A DNA stretch of 64,000 bases from Lepiota brunneoincarnata. Taxonomy: Eukaryota; Basidiomycota; Agaricomycetes; Agaricales; Agaricaceae. The notes beneath the pieces were generated by a model. The model saw only the letters and a list, made by a program, of their open reading frames with translations, was not told where the DNA came from and did not search any database. Positions 31,935 through 42,578 of this stretch are shown one piece after another (within the stretch, counting starts at the first letter, position 1; each line of letters opens with the position of its first letter). The stretch is taken from NCBI GenBank assembly GCA_023014365.1, contig JAEBUN010000012.1, positions 1,116,001-1,180,000 on the forward strand, in the 5' to 3' direction. Position numbers and translations under genes: made by a program.

Positions 31935-34381
31935 CTAGTCCAAGTCTTCCAGGATGGCCTCAGGATCCTGAGTCATCAGGAAAGCAAGGAAGAGAAGTGA
32001 CTTGAGCTCCTCAAACTCCTTGTATGTTGGGACCCCTGGAAAGTTGTCAGTGAACTCGAAGAACACCTGGATGTCTTTGAGAGAGTTGGCCATTCCCATC
32101 TCAATGAACACCACATCATTACCTTTCATTGCGGTCTGAGTGGCCTGCATCTCCTGGATGAATTGATAAACAACCCATCAATGATGAAATGCCAATGCCT
32201 CATAGGCAACATGATTAGCCTGCAGACTGACCAAGCTGGAGGACACAACACATGTGAAGGCAGTGAGATCTGTGAAACAAAAAGTGAATAAAAGAGAAAA
32301 ATAGTGAACAGAGAAACTTATGGTATTCACTAGTCAGTGAGGATATGACCAGGGCATTCACAATGCCAGCTGAGACCTGCGGATGGTCCATGAAGGTACA
32401 AGGGTAATTATATAAGTTGCAGCTGTGACACTTTTTACCCTTGCCCAGAGGCTTGCACTCCAACTTATGAGCAGCACAAGAAGGGCACTGAGACTGAGGG
32501 GGCATGTACTGGGGTGGGTGCAAAACTGTCAGTAAGAAAACACAAGAGAACTTGGAGAATGTACCAAAAGCTGGCTAGCTGCCAGCAGCCTAGAAAGGTC
32601 TTCACAAAAAAGTGGGACTGGGTTCTGGGATCCATGGTCCTGAATAATGGCGGCCTCAGAGCACCGAATGTGAGCCCAGGGAATGTATTTCTTTGGACAA
32701 GTGTTTGAGCTTTTCTTGGCTGAAATAACATGTTTTGGACACAATGGGCCAGCTTGAGGAGACTCCTTAGGAATCTCTGGAACCACCAGGCTAGGCAAGC
32801 AGGAGGGAATTGGAGTTGGAGAGGCCAGGAACCCATCTTGGAAGACAAAGGCTGGCTCTTGAGGAGAAGGTGAGGGTTCAAGAAGGAGTTCCAAGTCCAG
32901 AGAATATAAGGGGAACTCCAGGTCATTACTCACAACTGCAGATTCGGAATTCTGATTCCCTGACTCCCAATGCTTGGAAATCCGATTTCCAGCCCCCCTG
33001 GGCCCAGAAATCTGTCCCCCAACACCCCTGTACTCGGAATTCCCTCCTACACCCCTCCAATGCAGATGCAAACCCTCACTGGCATGCATAACCCTATCCC
33101 AAGTCCATTCCCAGCTATACTTACTTTAGGCATCCCTGACACCTCATGGCCATTTATGTAGAGTAGATTACTCAACTTGGACCTTATGGCAGGTAGTATA
33201 AGTAGTGTAGGTGAGCTCAGAGAAACCTTACTCGATTCTCTAAGGTTTCTCCCTGCTCAGGTATGTACTTGGTAGAAGTCCAGAAATGACACTAAGGTTT
33301 CTCCCTGCTCAGCCGACACAACATGGTGACCAGATTGCCCTTACAGAGAAGGTGAGATTGCCACAGCACTTGTGGGGGCTTCAACAGGGGCACAAGGAAA
33401 AGGAGGTGGAGAAGGTGTTGGGCACCTAAGAGAGGCCAATGCATGTTGCCCATCTAGAGTAGAGGACCAACTAAAGATTTTGAGGAGGTCTTCTTGGGAG
33501 ACCTCAGGACCCAATGAATGCAAGGGCAAGTTTGAATTTGCCAAGAACAGAGGCGTAGGGGGTGGCATTGATGATTTCACCTTCTGTTTGCCTTTAAGGG
33601 CAGCTGGGATATATGCTAAAGCAGAGGTCAGTGGAAAGGCCAAATATACCTTAAAAAAGACTAAGCTTACGCATTGAAGTAGCTGAAGAGAGTACAGGGG
33701 AGGAGGGGTGGGTTGTTGAAGGGCCCAGCACCTCTGAACCTGATGCAATACCTAGGGGAGGGAGTACCAGTGAGTTTTCCCCATCCAGGGTGCACAAAGA
33801 GACAGCAAGAGGGGGCAGCAGCATAGTGGTTGACAAGGCCTCTCTGGATAATCCAGAAGAACACCTGCCAACAGGGGTACCTGATGCAACCTCTGTGGTA
33901 CATATATCTGGCAGAGGGCCTGTCAATCAGATTACATAGGGATGCAATGGAGATTACATGTCAGAAAGTAGGGGCAGCCAATGGAATCAGCGCAGACAAG
34001 GGAGTCGATGGTTGAGGGGTTGGGTTGCAGGGCAGAGAGTACAGTGGGGGAGGGGTCCTTTCCACACCCACCTGACAATTTTCACAGGCTCTTCATCCCA
34101 CCCTTCCTCCTCAAGCCCATCAAGCACACAGTGCTGGTGCTGGCAGTGGAGGCAGGCAGTCATGACACACCAGCAGGCAAATAGTAAGACCTAAAAATGG
34201 AGAAGAAATATGAGAAGATACTAAAAGAGGGAGAAAAGTGCAACTTACACTGTGCAATTGAAGGGGATGGTGCATCTTGAGCAGTCTGGGCAACATTGCT
34301 TGGCCCAATGTAATCTAAAAGAAATGTCAATAAGACACATTAATGGTGGGGTAAACCCTACTCACCAGAGGAGGAGTCCAT
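31935..34381 (-). pseudogene. Spliced antisense gene alpha inside element H, Zn2Cys6-like cysteines
   Basis: Minus-strand exons supported in frame: 34381-34366, 34314-34249, and from 34190, with 51- and 58-nt GT-AG introns. Further on, an exon ends at 33671, a 55-nt intron covers 33670-33616, and a 61-nt intron covers 32330-32270. The gene ends at TAG 31935. The N-terminal part has CHDCLHCQHQHC. At about 32482-32390 lie six cysteines spaced C-x2-C-x6-C-x8-C-x2-C-x6-C, the spacing of fungal GAL4-type zinc clusters. An E LTR interrupts it at 32906-33345; removing that LTR and one GAGAA restores the frame exactly (AISPSLDLELL). One or two TGA stops and two unresolved junctions remain. Role unknown; DNA binding is only inferred. 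Confidence 0.5.
32906..33345 (+). repeat. Solo LTR, family E, copy 2 (440 bp)
   Basis: TATAAGGGGAACTCC (from TGTAAGGGG)...GATTGCCCTTACA flanked by GAGAA (32901-32905, 33346-33350). Contains two GTTTCTCCCTGCTCAG repeats near its 3' end. Inserted in an exon of antisense gene alpha. Confidence 0.9.
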
Positions 34382-34740
34382 ATCTTCTTTGTATCAGGCA
34401 TGTTTGTTGCACATGTTTTGGTCCATTGCTGATAAAAGTGGATGTTGAAGAGTGAAAGTTGAGATGAAAATAGACAAGTGAGAAGTGAGAGGGAGAACGA
34501 AAGAGAGGAAACGAGATCTTGGGACTTATGAAAGACCCAATAATGAGATAAAAATTTAGGCTATAGCAACAAGAAGATGATCTATACATTTAAACTTGGT
34601 GACATGACATCATTTTGGAATAAGCTTAGTGAAAGTATGCTACTCTCAAAGCTGGTGAACATTCTAGAACATAAAGCATGTCAGAGAGACTCAGATACTG
34701 CAAATTTGAAGGAGATAATGACTGAGGACAGTCAGCAATT

Positions 34741-34753
34741 GGTTAGGGGGAGA
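34741..34753 (+). promoter_or_regulatory. Polypurine tract of element H
   Basis: GGTTAGGGGGAGA immediately before the 3' LTR. A second purine run, GTGGGGGAGGA (about 29933-29943), lies just after pol and before the antisense block; it could be an internal primer site or the ancestral end of a shorter element. Confidence 0.65.
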
Positions 34754-35330
34754 TGATATGCCAATCTCATCCCTATACATGAATTCCATACTCTGGAATG
34801 ATTCTCTCCATAGAATCATTGGCTATATCATTAAAGAACTCTATAGAGGATTGGTACTATGTCCTGTAGTAGCCAATTTGACCAAATTGAGGATATTTGA
34901 GCCTTGGAAGTGTTCAAACCAGTTCATTATCACTAAGCTTAGTGAACCAAGCTGTCAGAATGCTCTCCAGAGGGATTCAGGACTCTACATAGCCTATCAA
35001 GTATACTCCAGTTGCATCAAGGGACCTTATGAGCAGTTTTCTGATGAACTCGGATTTGTTTGAACCCAAAAGAATGTACATAGTGGCTGTTGCAGGTGTA
35101 TCATGCCTATAGCAAGCCCAATAATGATGACTGGACCATGGAACAGAATGTCCAACATTCAGGAGGCAACACCCAATGCCCAAAACCCTAGAAATATCAA
35201 AGACTCATAATTAATGAGTGCTTTGTGGGTCCCAGCACCTCAGCATATTGCCTGACTGAGATTAATTACAATGGACCAAGGGATTGTCCATATGCCACAC
35301 ATTCCAATCATAATTGATCCAGAGGCTTAA
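34754..35330 (+). repeat. 3' LTR of element H, proximal part
   Basis: TGATATGCCAATCTC... collinear with the H 5' LTR until 35330, where a family E LTR is inserted (duplication CTTAA). Contains one TAAGCTTA. The LTR resumes at 43325. Confidence 0.85.
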
Positions 35331-35448
35331 TGGAAGGGGAACTTCAGGTCACTGCTCACAACCTCAAATTCAGAAATCCGATTCCCTGCCTCCCAGCACT
35401 CAGAAATCCAATTCCCTGCCTCCCAGCACTCAGAAATCCAATTCCCTG

Positions 35449-35802
35449 TGTTACCATATTCCTCCTAGTATGCCTGCCCATCTATTTTTGTTTATCACAT
35501 GCCACCGCCCGGTGTCAGTGTCCAGACGTATTTACTTATCACATGCCACCGCTTGTCTATAGTTAGTTCACCTTTGGCTTGTGATTCCCGCCTGTTTACA
35601 TGTGATTCTTTTCTTTATCACATGCCAGTCCCCCCAGTAGTATATGTAGACCTAGATATTACTTGTAATCTCTAGCTTTGTCTTGTTATACATCATATTT
35701 GTTCCTGATCTTTTGGCATCGCCTTAAGACTTGCTTGCATTACTCAATGGTTAACTCATCATTAATCACATTGAGCCTTGCAGATGCCTAACCAGCGTAA
35801 CA
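35449..35802 (+). repeat. 5' LTR of element C
   Basis: TGTTACCATATTCC...ACCAGCGTAACA, 354 bp. TATA-like TATATG at about 35641 precedes the predicted start TAGCTTTGTCTT (35673-35684) by about 32 nt. Contains three TTATCACATGCCA repeats. Confidence 0.95.
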
Positions 35803-35803
35803 A

Positions 35804-35815
35804 AAGACAAAGCTA
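35804..35815 (+). promoter_or_regulatory. Self-priming primer-binding site of C
   Basis: AAGACAAAGCTA, one nucleotide after the 5' LTR, is the exact reverse complement of 35673-35684. Flanking bases do not pair, so the helix is 12 nt as in A and B. Confidence 0.7.
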
Positions 35816-36081
35816 CTTGGTGCCTCTCTTCTCTCTTCTTGCTCTCTTTGGTTTGCACAGTACCAATAACTGTGAGGTCTAAACAGAACTGTAATCTGTT
35901 GAGGATCATCACTTGTCTATTTGAGCGTCTGACACGGTCCTCACCCCGAAGAACTCCGGCTGTTGTTCTTCTGAACTTTCGCACCCCCGCGTCTCTATAG
36001 GTTCTCGGATTCCTCATTCGTCTTGTCAAACGTCTTAGTGAATCTTAAATTCTCAGAGGTTTCTCTTTACCGGAAAAGACA

Positions 36082-36492
36082 TTGTTGCCCATCACGGGTA
36101 GTTATTTCAAATCAAGGACAGATCATCCTAACCCTCATATTTCCCAAACTGGTTCTGGATCTCCAGGACCCTCTCAACCGTCTATTACCCCACGTGCCAT
36201 CCCATCTACTCCTTGCCCTACTCCTTCTTTTCGCGTGCCTTCGTCTTCTCCTGAGTCCGACCAACCCGTATACGCAACCCTGCCCGAACCAGTGGATACC
36301 ACCCTTCAGGTAGCCACCCTGATTACCGAACCATCACCCGTCAAACCACCCCGACTTCCTTTTGGTCTACTAGAAGCAACCACAAGTACAGGAGGCCCTT
36401 TATGTTTTCCTATTCGCCAGATTGAACCCAGACATTATCAGCTTCCCTGAACCTTACAACCCTTTCCACCACCATCCCCTCCTTCCGAAGAT
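36082..36492 (+). pseudogene. Gag N-terminal extension of C with one TGA
   Basis: The gag frame is open from 36082 and Pro/Ser-rich up to TGA at 36448-36450, then continues in frame to the ATG at 36493. The TGA fits a former CGA. It parallels the Pro/Ser-rich region upstream of gag in B and at the start of A2 gag. Confidence 0.5.
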
Positions 36493-37671
36493 ATGTCTGA
36501 AACTATGGGAGACCCGCCAGCCAACCAACCACCACCAGGACCACCACAAGGTCCACCCTGTCCACCGTCACCACAACTGCAGCACAATGGCTATAAAGAA
36601 TTATCATTCGAGAAACCGACACCGTTTGATGGCAACTGCAAAAATTTCCAGGAATTCATTAACTCCGTAGCACTCTACCTTTATGGAAACGCCGACATCT
36701 ACAACACCGACAACAAGAAGATCGTATTCTTCTTATCCCTGCTCAAATCTGGTGAAGCCAGCAACTGGAAGAATCAATACTTTCAGTCGAAGCAAATTTG
36801 GGGAGAATTCACCCCCGGAACCTATGACAAACTTGTCAAAGAATTCACCGAAGCATTAGAGCCCATCGACGTCCCGTCCCAAGCATTCCACGACCTTAAC
36901 ACCCTTCGTCAAGGATCCCGTAATGTCAAAGACATCATCACAGAGTTCAAGACTCTCGTTCACCATTCAGGACTCCACAAAGATCGCGCCCTTATAGAAA
37001 AATTCCAGAACGTTATCAATCGGAACCTCGCCTACAAGATTCTCACTGACCCAAACCCACCTAACACCATAAACAAATGGTACTGCCGCGCTATCCAGAT
37101 TGACCACAACTGGCGCACCGCTTCCACGATCCTCAGACCGTGTCCAGGATTCCATCCATGTCCCGCTCCTGCTAATAACTACCGTTGTACGCAACAACCG
37201 TATCAAAAACTGCAACAGCAATCATCTTACCCAAGACTGAACTGTCATTATCAATTCTGCCCATCGCGTGATCCAAATGCTATGGAGATGGACAACATGT
37301 ACCTTAATGAAGGTCCCAAATATTACCCTTCTTTTAATATCCCCGGTGATCCGCACCAAGAAGAAGCCGAAGAAGACCAACCAGATTATTTCCCCCACAA
37401 TGATGACATTGATATCAGCGCTGTCTTTACACCCGAAGAAAAATGTGCCTATGAGAAAGGCTTATGTTTCCGTTGCTTTAAACCTGGCCACATCTCCCGC
37501 ATCTGCCCCAACGTCGCCCAACCGCAACCGAAAACCGATAAAGCAACTAATATACGAAACACCTCTCTTAAAATCCATTCCATTATTGAATCCATTCCCG
37601 AAACTGAAGCCATTGAAGTCTATGAAACCTGGTCCAAAGACCCGACTATGCAACCGTTTGCAAATTTTTGA
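36493..37671 (+). CDS. gag: Gag polyprotein of element C
   Basis: 392 residues (MSETMGDPPANQ). A Pro-rich start is followed by a capsid-like region (FEKPTPFDGNCKNFQEFINS), then an acidic segment and a zinc knuckle from C325 (CFRCFKPGHISRICP, C-x2-C-x4-H-x4-C). The last codons, GCA AAT TTT TGA, form a slippery sequence. The frame is intact, though upstream coding may have been lost to a TGA at 36448. Confidence 0.88.
   Translation: MSETMGDPPANQPPPGPPQGPPCPPSPQLQHNGYKELSFEKPTPFDGNCKNFQEFINSVALYLYGNADIYNTDNKKIVFFLSLLKSGEASNWKNQYFQSKQIWGEFTPGTYDKLVKEFTEALEPIDVPSQAFHDLNTLRQGSRNVKDIITEFKTLVHHSGLHKDRALIEKFQNVINRNLAYKILTDPNPPNTINKWYCRAIQIDHNWRTASTILRPCPGFHPCPAPANNYRCTQQPYQKLQQQSSYPRLNCHYQFCPSRDPNAMEMDNMYLNEGPKYYPSFNIPGDPHQEEAEEDQPDYFPHNDDIDISAVFTPEEKCAYEKGLCFRCFKPGHISRICPNVAQPQPKTDKATNIRNTSLKIHSIIESIPETEAIEVYETWSKDPTMQPFANF
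37662..37668 (+). promoter_or_regulatory. Candidate -1 frameshift heptamer AAATTTT
   Basis: Read in the gag frame as A_AAT_TTT directly before the TGA stop. It fits the canonical X_XXY_YYZ rule. A -1 slip enters the protease frame, which is open from here. Position matches GGATTTT in A and B. Confidence 0.65.
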
Positions 37672-40600
37672 TTCAGAGGTTCTGTTCAATGCAAGCCCCT
37701 CCCAGTTTCCCTCTCTCTTGTAACATTGTAACTCTCGCATCTACTTCAAACAATAAATCCATATATCTTCCTTTAAAGGTGCAGAGCCTGAGAGAACAAA
37801 AAGACATCCCACTTATCGCCCTCCTTGACTCCAGAGCTCAAGGAAATTTCATATCAGCTGACTTCATCACTGAACACCGTTTATGGAAGCAAGAACTTCC
37901 CCGAGCAATCAGCATGCACAATTTCGATGGATCAAACAACTTAAATGGAATGATTACCCACTACTCTACTTTTTGCACAATAATCGATGGTCAATTAACT
38001 CCCATCACTGCCTATGTTGCAGCAACAGGATTGAAACCAATGTTCTTGGTTTCCCGTGGCTTAACAAAGTCAACCCGAAGATCGATTGGAAATGCCATAT
38101 ATTCCAGTGGAGAAAAGAGAAGAAGCGCAACCACCACCCCGAATACCTAACGTACAACAACCGCCTGATCAATATCGCCACCCTTGCCATGGACTGTCAA
38201 TCATTAGTATGCCCGCTGAACTTGCTCATGTTGAGCTTGAGATCAATTGAACCAGTCAAGCTACAGAACTTGTGATTAAACACGGAGACAGAAAGGTCAA
38301 TGACCCTGCAATAAAAGTACCCCACTGATTTCATTGATGGTTGAGTCATTTCAGCAAAAAGGCTGCCAAACAATTCCCTCCCCGACGATCTTATGACCAT
38401 GCTATCAAATTAAAACCCAAGTTCAAACCCATCGCAATGAAAGCTTACAAACTTTCTCCAAATCAGGACAACTCTTTGAAAGAATTCATTTCTGATAACC
38501 TTCGTAAAGGTTACATCTGCCCGTCAAGATCCCTGATAGCTTCTCCGTTCTTCTTCATCGATAAGAAGGATGGCTCACTCTGCCCCTGTCAGGATTACCG
38601 CTATGTCAACAAGCATATGGTCAAGAACGCATACCGAATCCCAATGGTTACTGAGATTATGGATAAACTCAAAGGAGCTCGTATATTTTCCAAACTCAAC
38701 ATCCATGCAGGATACAACAACATTCGTATCAAGAAAGGAGACGAATGGAAAGGAGCATTCAATACCCCACTTGGACTATTCGAACCAACCATCATGTTCT
38801 TCAGAAGGTGTAACTCCCCCGCAACCTTCCAAGCATTTATGGACAACATCCTAGCATCCCCAATTCGTAAAGGAGGAATTGTCGTATACATGGACAACAT
38901 CCTCATCTTTGCTCGTAACCAGGAAGAACACAACTGCATCATGGAAGAAGTTCTCGAGTGTTTGACCCTAAACGATATCTACCTCAAAACCAAAAAGTGC
39001 AAATTCTATTGTGACCACATGGAATACCTAGGAATGATCATTACGCCTGATAAAATCGAAATGGATCCCGTCAAGCTAGCCGGTATCACCCAATGGCCTA
39101 TACTGAAATGTACCAAAGACATCCGCAATTTCATAGGATTTTGTAACTTCTACCGGAAGTTTATCCATGGTTATTCTGCTATCGCCCAACCTCTTAATGC
39201 CCTTATGTCAACTAAACGACTATTTGAATGGACCGATGAGTGCCGAGACTTGTTTGATGCACTAAAATTTCAGTTCTCAAAACAACCCATGCTTACGATG
39301 CCCGACCAATCAAAACCATTCGAAATCGAATGCAATGCCTCAAAATATGCTACCGGAGCCATACTTTATCAAACCGACATTAACAATCAATGCCACCCCG
39401 TGGCTTTCCTATCAAAAACCCTTACGCCCGCCGAACGAAATTACGATATTCACAACTGTGAGTTACTTGCTATTATTCACACCCTAGGAGAATGGCATCA
39501 TTATTTGGAGGGAGGACCCTTCCCCGTCAAAGTTTGTACCGATCACCAGAATCTTACTTACTGGAAGAAACCACAGGACATAAACCGACACCAGGCTTGC
39601 TGGCATCAATTCCTCTCCTGCTTTAACCTCCAAATTGAGCACGTACCCGGTACAAAAATACCTGCCGCCGACGCCCTTTCCCGACGTCCCAATCATATTC
39701 CCAATGAGGACGAAGACAATAAATCCGTTACTTTGCTACCCGAATCGATATTCGTCAATACCATCGATCAAGAAACCCGTAACAACATACTCTGCCATAA
39801 TACCTATGACCCACATACCACTGAACAAATCACCACTCTCATGACCGCCCCTTACACCCCAACAGATTCCCAATACTCCGTAACTCAAACCCCGAAAGGT
39901 CTAATTATCACCTATGATGGTAGAACCGTATCACCAGAAGACCTCAAACTCCACCAACATATCATATGGAAATATCATAACTCTCCCACCGCAGGACACC
40001 CCAGTATCAATACAACCCTTCACGCATTGGAGTGTGATTTCTACTGGCCCGGCATGGCCAGTTTTACACATGATTATGTCAAGGGATGCGCCGACTGTCA
40101 ACAGTTTAAAATTAACCATCACCCTGCCAAGCCTGCTTTTACCCCTATCCCAGCACCCGAGTCGAACCACCCATTTGCCCAAATTGCGATGGATCTCATT
40201 ACCGATCTCCCTCCCTCCACCGGTTTCAACTTGATTCTGTCCATTGTGGACCATGGACTCTCGAAGGGGGTAATTCTCACCCCTACCAACAAAACCGCGA
40301 CCGCCGACAACATAGCTGACATCATTCTCAACAAATTTTATCCGCGTTATGGCCTACCTGAACAAATCATATCCAACCGCGACCCACACTTTACTGTGCA
40401 CTCATTCCAAAAGCTGTTAGAATGACTCAAAATAACCCCCGCCATGACCACAGCCTATCACCCTGAAGCAGATGGAGCAACCGAACAATTGCACCAGGAA
40501 ACCCAAGCATACCTTTCCATTTTCTGTTCGCATCACCCCGAAAACTGGTCACAGGCTCTCCCTCTCCTCAAGTTCGCATACAACAGCCGACCGCATGCCT

Positions 40601-41375
40601 TGCAAAAACAAACACCATTCGAAATCATTATGGGAATACAGCCGAGAGCACTTCCCACTGTTCTCCTTGAAACCAAATCTCCCACTGTCAATAACTGCAT
40701 GGAATTAATTGACTTATACCACCGAAATGCCAAACTGCACACAAAATCGCCATGAAACACATGGAAAACCGACACCAATCAAAGTTTACCCCATTCCACA
40801 AAAATCAAATGGTTTGGCTCGACGCCTGGAACTTAAATACCCCGTATGTCATGCGTAAAATGGCCCCCAAACGTCTTGGACCATTCCATATCCTTGACGT
40901 TTTATCCCCTGTTTCATATCGACTTGAACTCCCCAAACATTGGAAAATTCACCCCGTATTCCACACCCAACTCCTCATGCCGTATACTGAAACCAAAACA
41001 CATGGACCCAACTACGTCCAACCACCACCCCTCGTGGTTGAAGGTGAACAAGTGTACGAAATCGAAGCCATAGTAAATCACCAAAAACGACAAAACCGCT
41101 TGGAATACCTAGTCAAATGGCTCGGATGGCCCAAATCCGAAAATACCTGGGAACCCGAATCTCACTTTAAATCAGTACCCAATGAAATCAGACCCAAAAC
41201 TCTGGATGGAAAGGTTATTCCCGAAACGGAAGATGAAGGAGATGCAGTATCATTCCTGATGGAATACAAACAACTCAAAGGACTTGACCGAAATGACGAA
41301 AACATGCCCATCGTTTGTTCTCTTAAAGCAACAAAGAAACCACGCCGTTCTCACTGTCACCCCTACTGTAAATAA
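37668..41375 (+). pseudogene. pol: Pol of element C, inactivated
   Basis: Protease region 37668-38110, RT to early IN 38280-40425, IN core 40426-40755, IN end with chromodomain 40752-41375. Several frameshifts and at least two stops split it. Three active sites are changed: protease DSG to DSR (codon 37833), RT YMDD to YMDN (38896) and integrase SDRD to SNRD (40375). Each is a G-to-A change at a former CpG judged by element B. H2C2 and chromodomain (VYEIEAIVNHQKRQ...WLGWPKSENTWEPE) are recognisable. Confidence 0.9.
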
Positions 41376-41401
41376 ATCACACCACCCCATTTAACAGCAC
41401 A

Positions 41402-42578
41402 ATGCCTTCCTCTGTCCATTCACTCCTGTCCGAATCTGCTCTTATTTCTACCCCACCTACATTAGATGGAACCACCAGATCCTCGTCTGCGCAACCCAAC
41501 TCCAACCGCATCTTTTACCAATTCCTCATTGAGAGTGCCCTTAATACCACTGAAGACACACTGCCCCCATGCCACATACCACAACAGACCACTCCCCCCA
41601 GTCCCGTTCCACCCATCGCTGAAATGCCAACCACCGTCCCCACTCCCCTGCTTGTTGCTACCATTAGCAACTATATTAATGAAGTCGACAGTGCCTCTAC
41701 CCTCATCTTTTTGCTTCTTATCGCACCAACACCAGCAGTATCAACAGAAATTTGTGATGGCTTCTTCCAACTCCGTGAAAACCTCCTCTGCCTCCACGGT
41801 CTTGAACAAATTGTCAAAAGAGTCAAAGAAGCAAACCAGAACACATTCAACCGCCTGTGGGCTGACCCCACCTTCTGCCAAATCTTCACCGAGCATTGCA
41901 GCTCCACAACCGGTATATGGATTACACCCGCAATCTCTAGTCCGATTCAACCTACGCCAACCGACAGACCAGCCCGACAAGTCCCCGTGCACTCCACCCA
42001 CTGACGAGTTCAACCTGAACAACCTCCAAGCCCTGTTACCCCACCTGTTATCGTACCCCCCGCCTCTGCACCACCACCCCAAACTCAACAACAAACAGTG
42101 GACGACTTCACCCAGCGAATGGAAGCCCGTCAACAGCAGGAAACCCACCCCCTACCCCAAAGACCTCCTCGACATTGTACTACCCCCACCGTTACACCCC
42201 AAGCCACAACTACCCATTCATACGATGTTGGAAGAAATCGCTGCTTCGAGTGCCATCAAATTGGCCACTGGGCACACAGCTGCCCCTGATACACCTGCCG
42301 TCACTGCAACCGCTCCGCACCAGGACATTATATGCAAGCCTGCCCCACCTACCATCAAAATCAATGAAACGCAGCACTTGAAAGAATGGTGCAACGCTAT
42401 CCCCATACCTTTGGATGAACATATGATATCATTGGCGATGGCCAATACAATGATTACGACTATGCCTACAATGGTTACGGCTACGACTAGGAATGACTAC
42501 TTCCGCAATCCATACCTGATGCCTGTACCCCGCTGCTTGTTAGTTTTGAAACAGAGTTCGAAGATTAGAAGGGGGTAA
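41402..42578 (+). pseudogene. ORF3 of element C, double zinc-knuckle protein with stops
   Basis: Starts MPSSVHSLLSES after pol. Stops interrupt the frame at 42002-42004 (TGA), 42287-42289 (TGA), 42365-42367 (TGA) and later. The cysteine pattern from 42242 to 42343 is C-x2-C-x4-H-x4-C-x4-C-x2-C-x6-H-x4-C with APGHY, the second TGA lying between the two knuckles. The +1 frame (41466-42578) is open to the LTR, but this C-rich strand has few stops in any frame. Confidence 0.75.
42568..42578 (+). promoter_or_regulatory. Polypurine tract of element C
   Basis: GAAGGGGGTAA directly before the 3' LTR, nearly identical to that of B. Confidence 0.8.

Larger units (their letters stand above)
23060..34628. 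repeat. Dispersed palindrome TAAGCTTA, 18 exact copies in H
   Basis: Exact copies start at 23060, 24590, 25747, 25868, 26228, 27436, 27976, 28029, 28222, 28387, 29138, 30197, 30749, 30790, 31393, 31827, 33662 and 34621. Many extend to CTAAGCTTAG. Random expectation for 12 kb is about 0.2. Within pol the motif falls in different codon phases (read as KL or LSL), so protein sequence does not explain it. The H LTR carries up to four more; elsewhere in the window I found it only in H-type LTR copies. Confidence 0.9.

Noticed and set aside
33372..34184. Plus-strand open frames in the antisense block of H
   Set aside because: They mirror the minus-strand exons, lack splice support and show no motif.
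23060..34628. TAAGCTTA copies as cloning or linker artefacts (HindIII sites)
   Set aside because: They lie inside continuous, collinear gag, pol and exon sequence in several codon phases and in LTR copies, so they are not joins between clones.
41466..42578. A 370-codon open frame overlapping ORF3 of C, reaching the 3' LTR
   Set aside because: It parallels the U3-entering ORF of B in frame, but no sequence similarity beyond what the shared zinc-knuckle DNA forces was seen, and C-rich sequence has few stops. Not reported as a gene.
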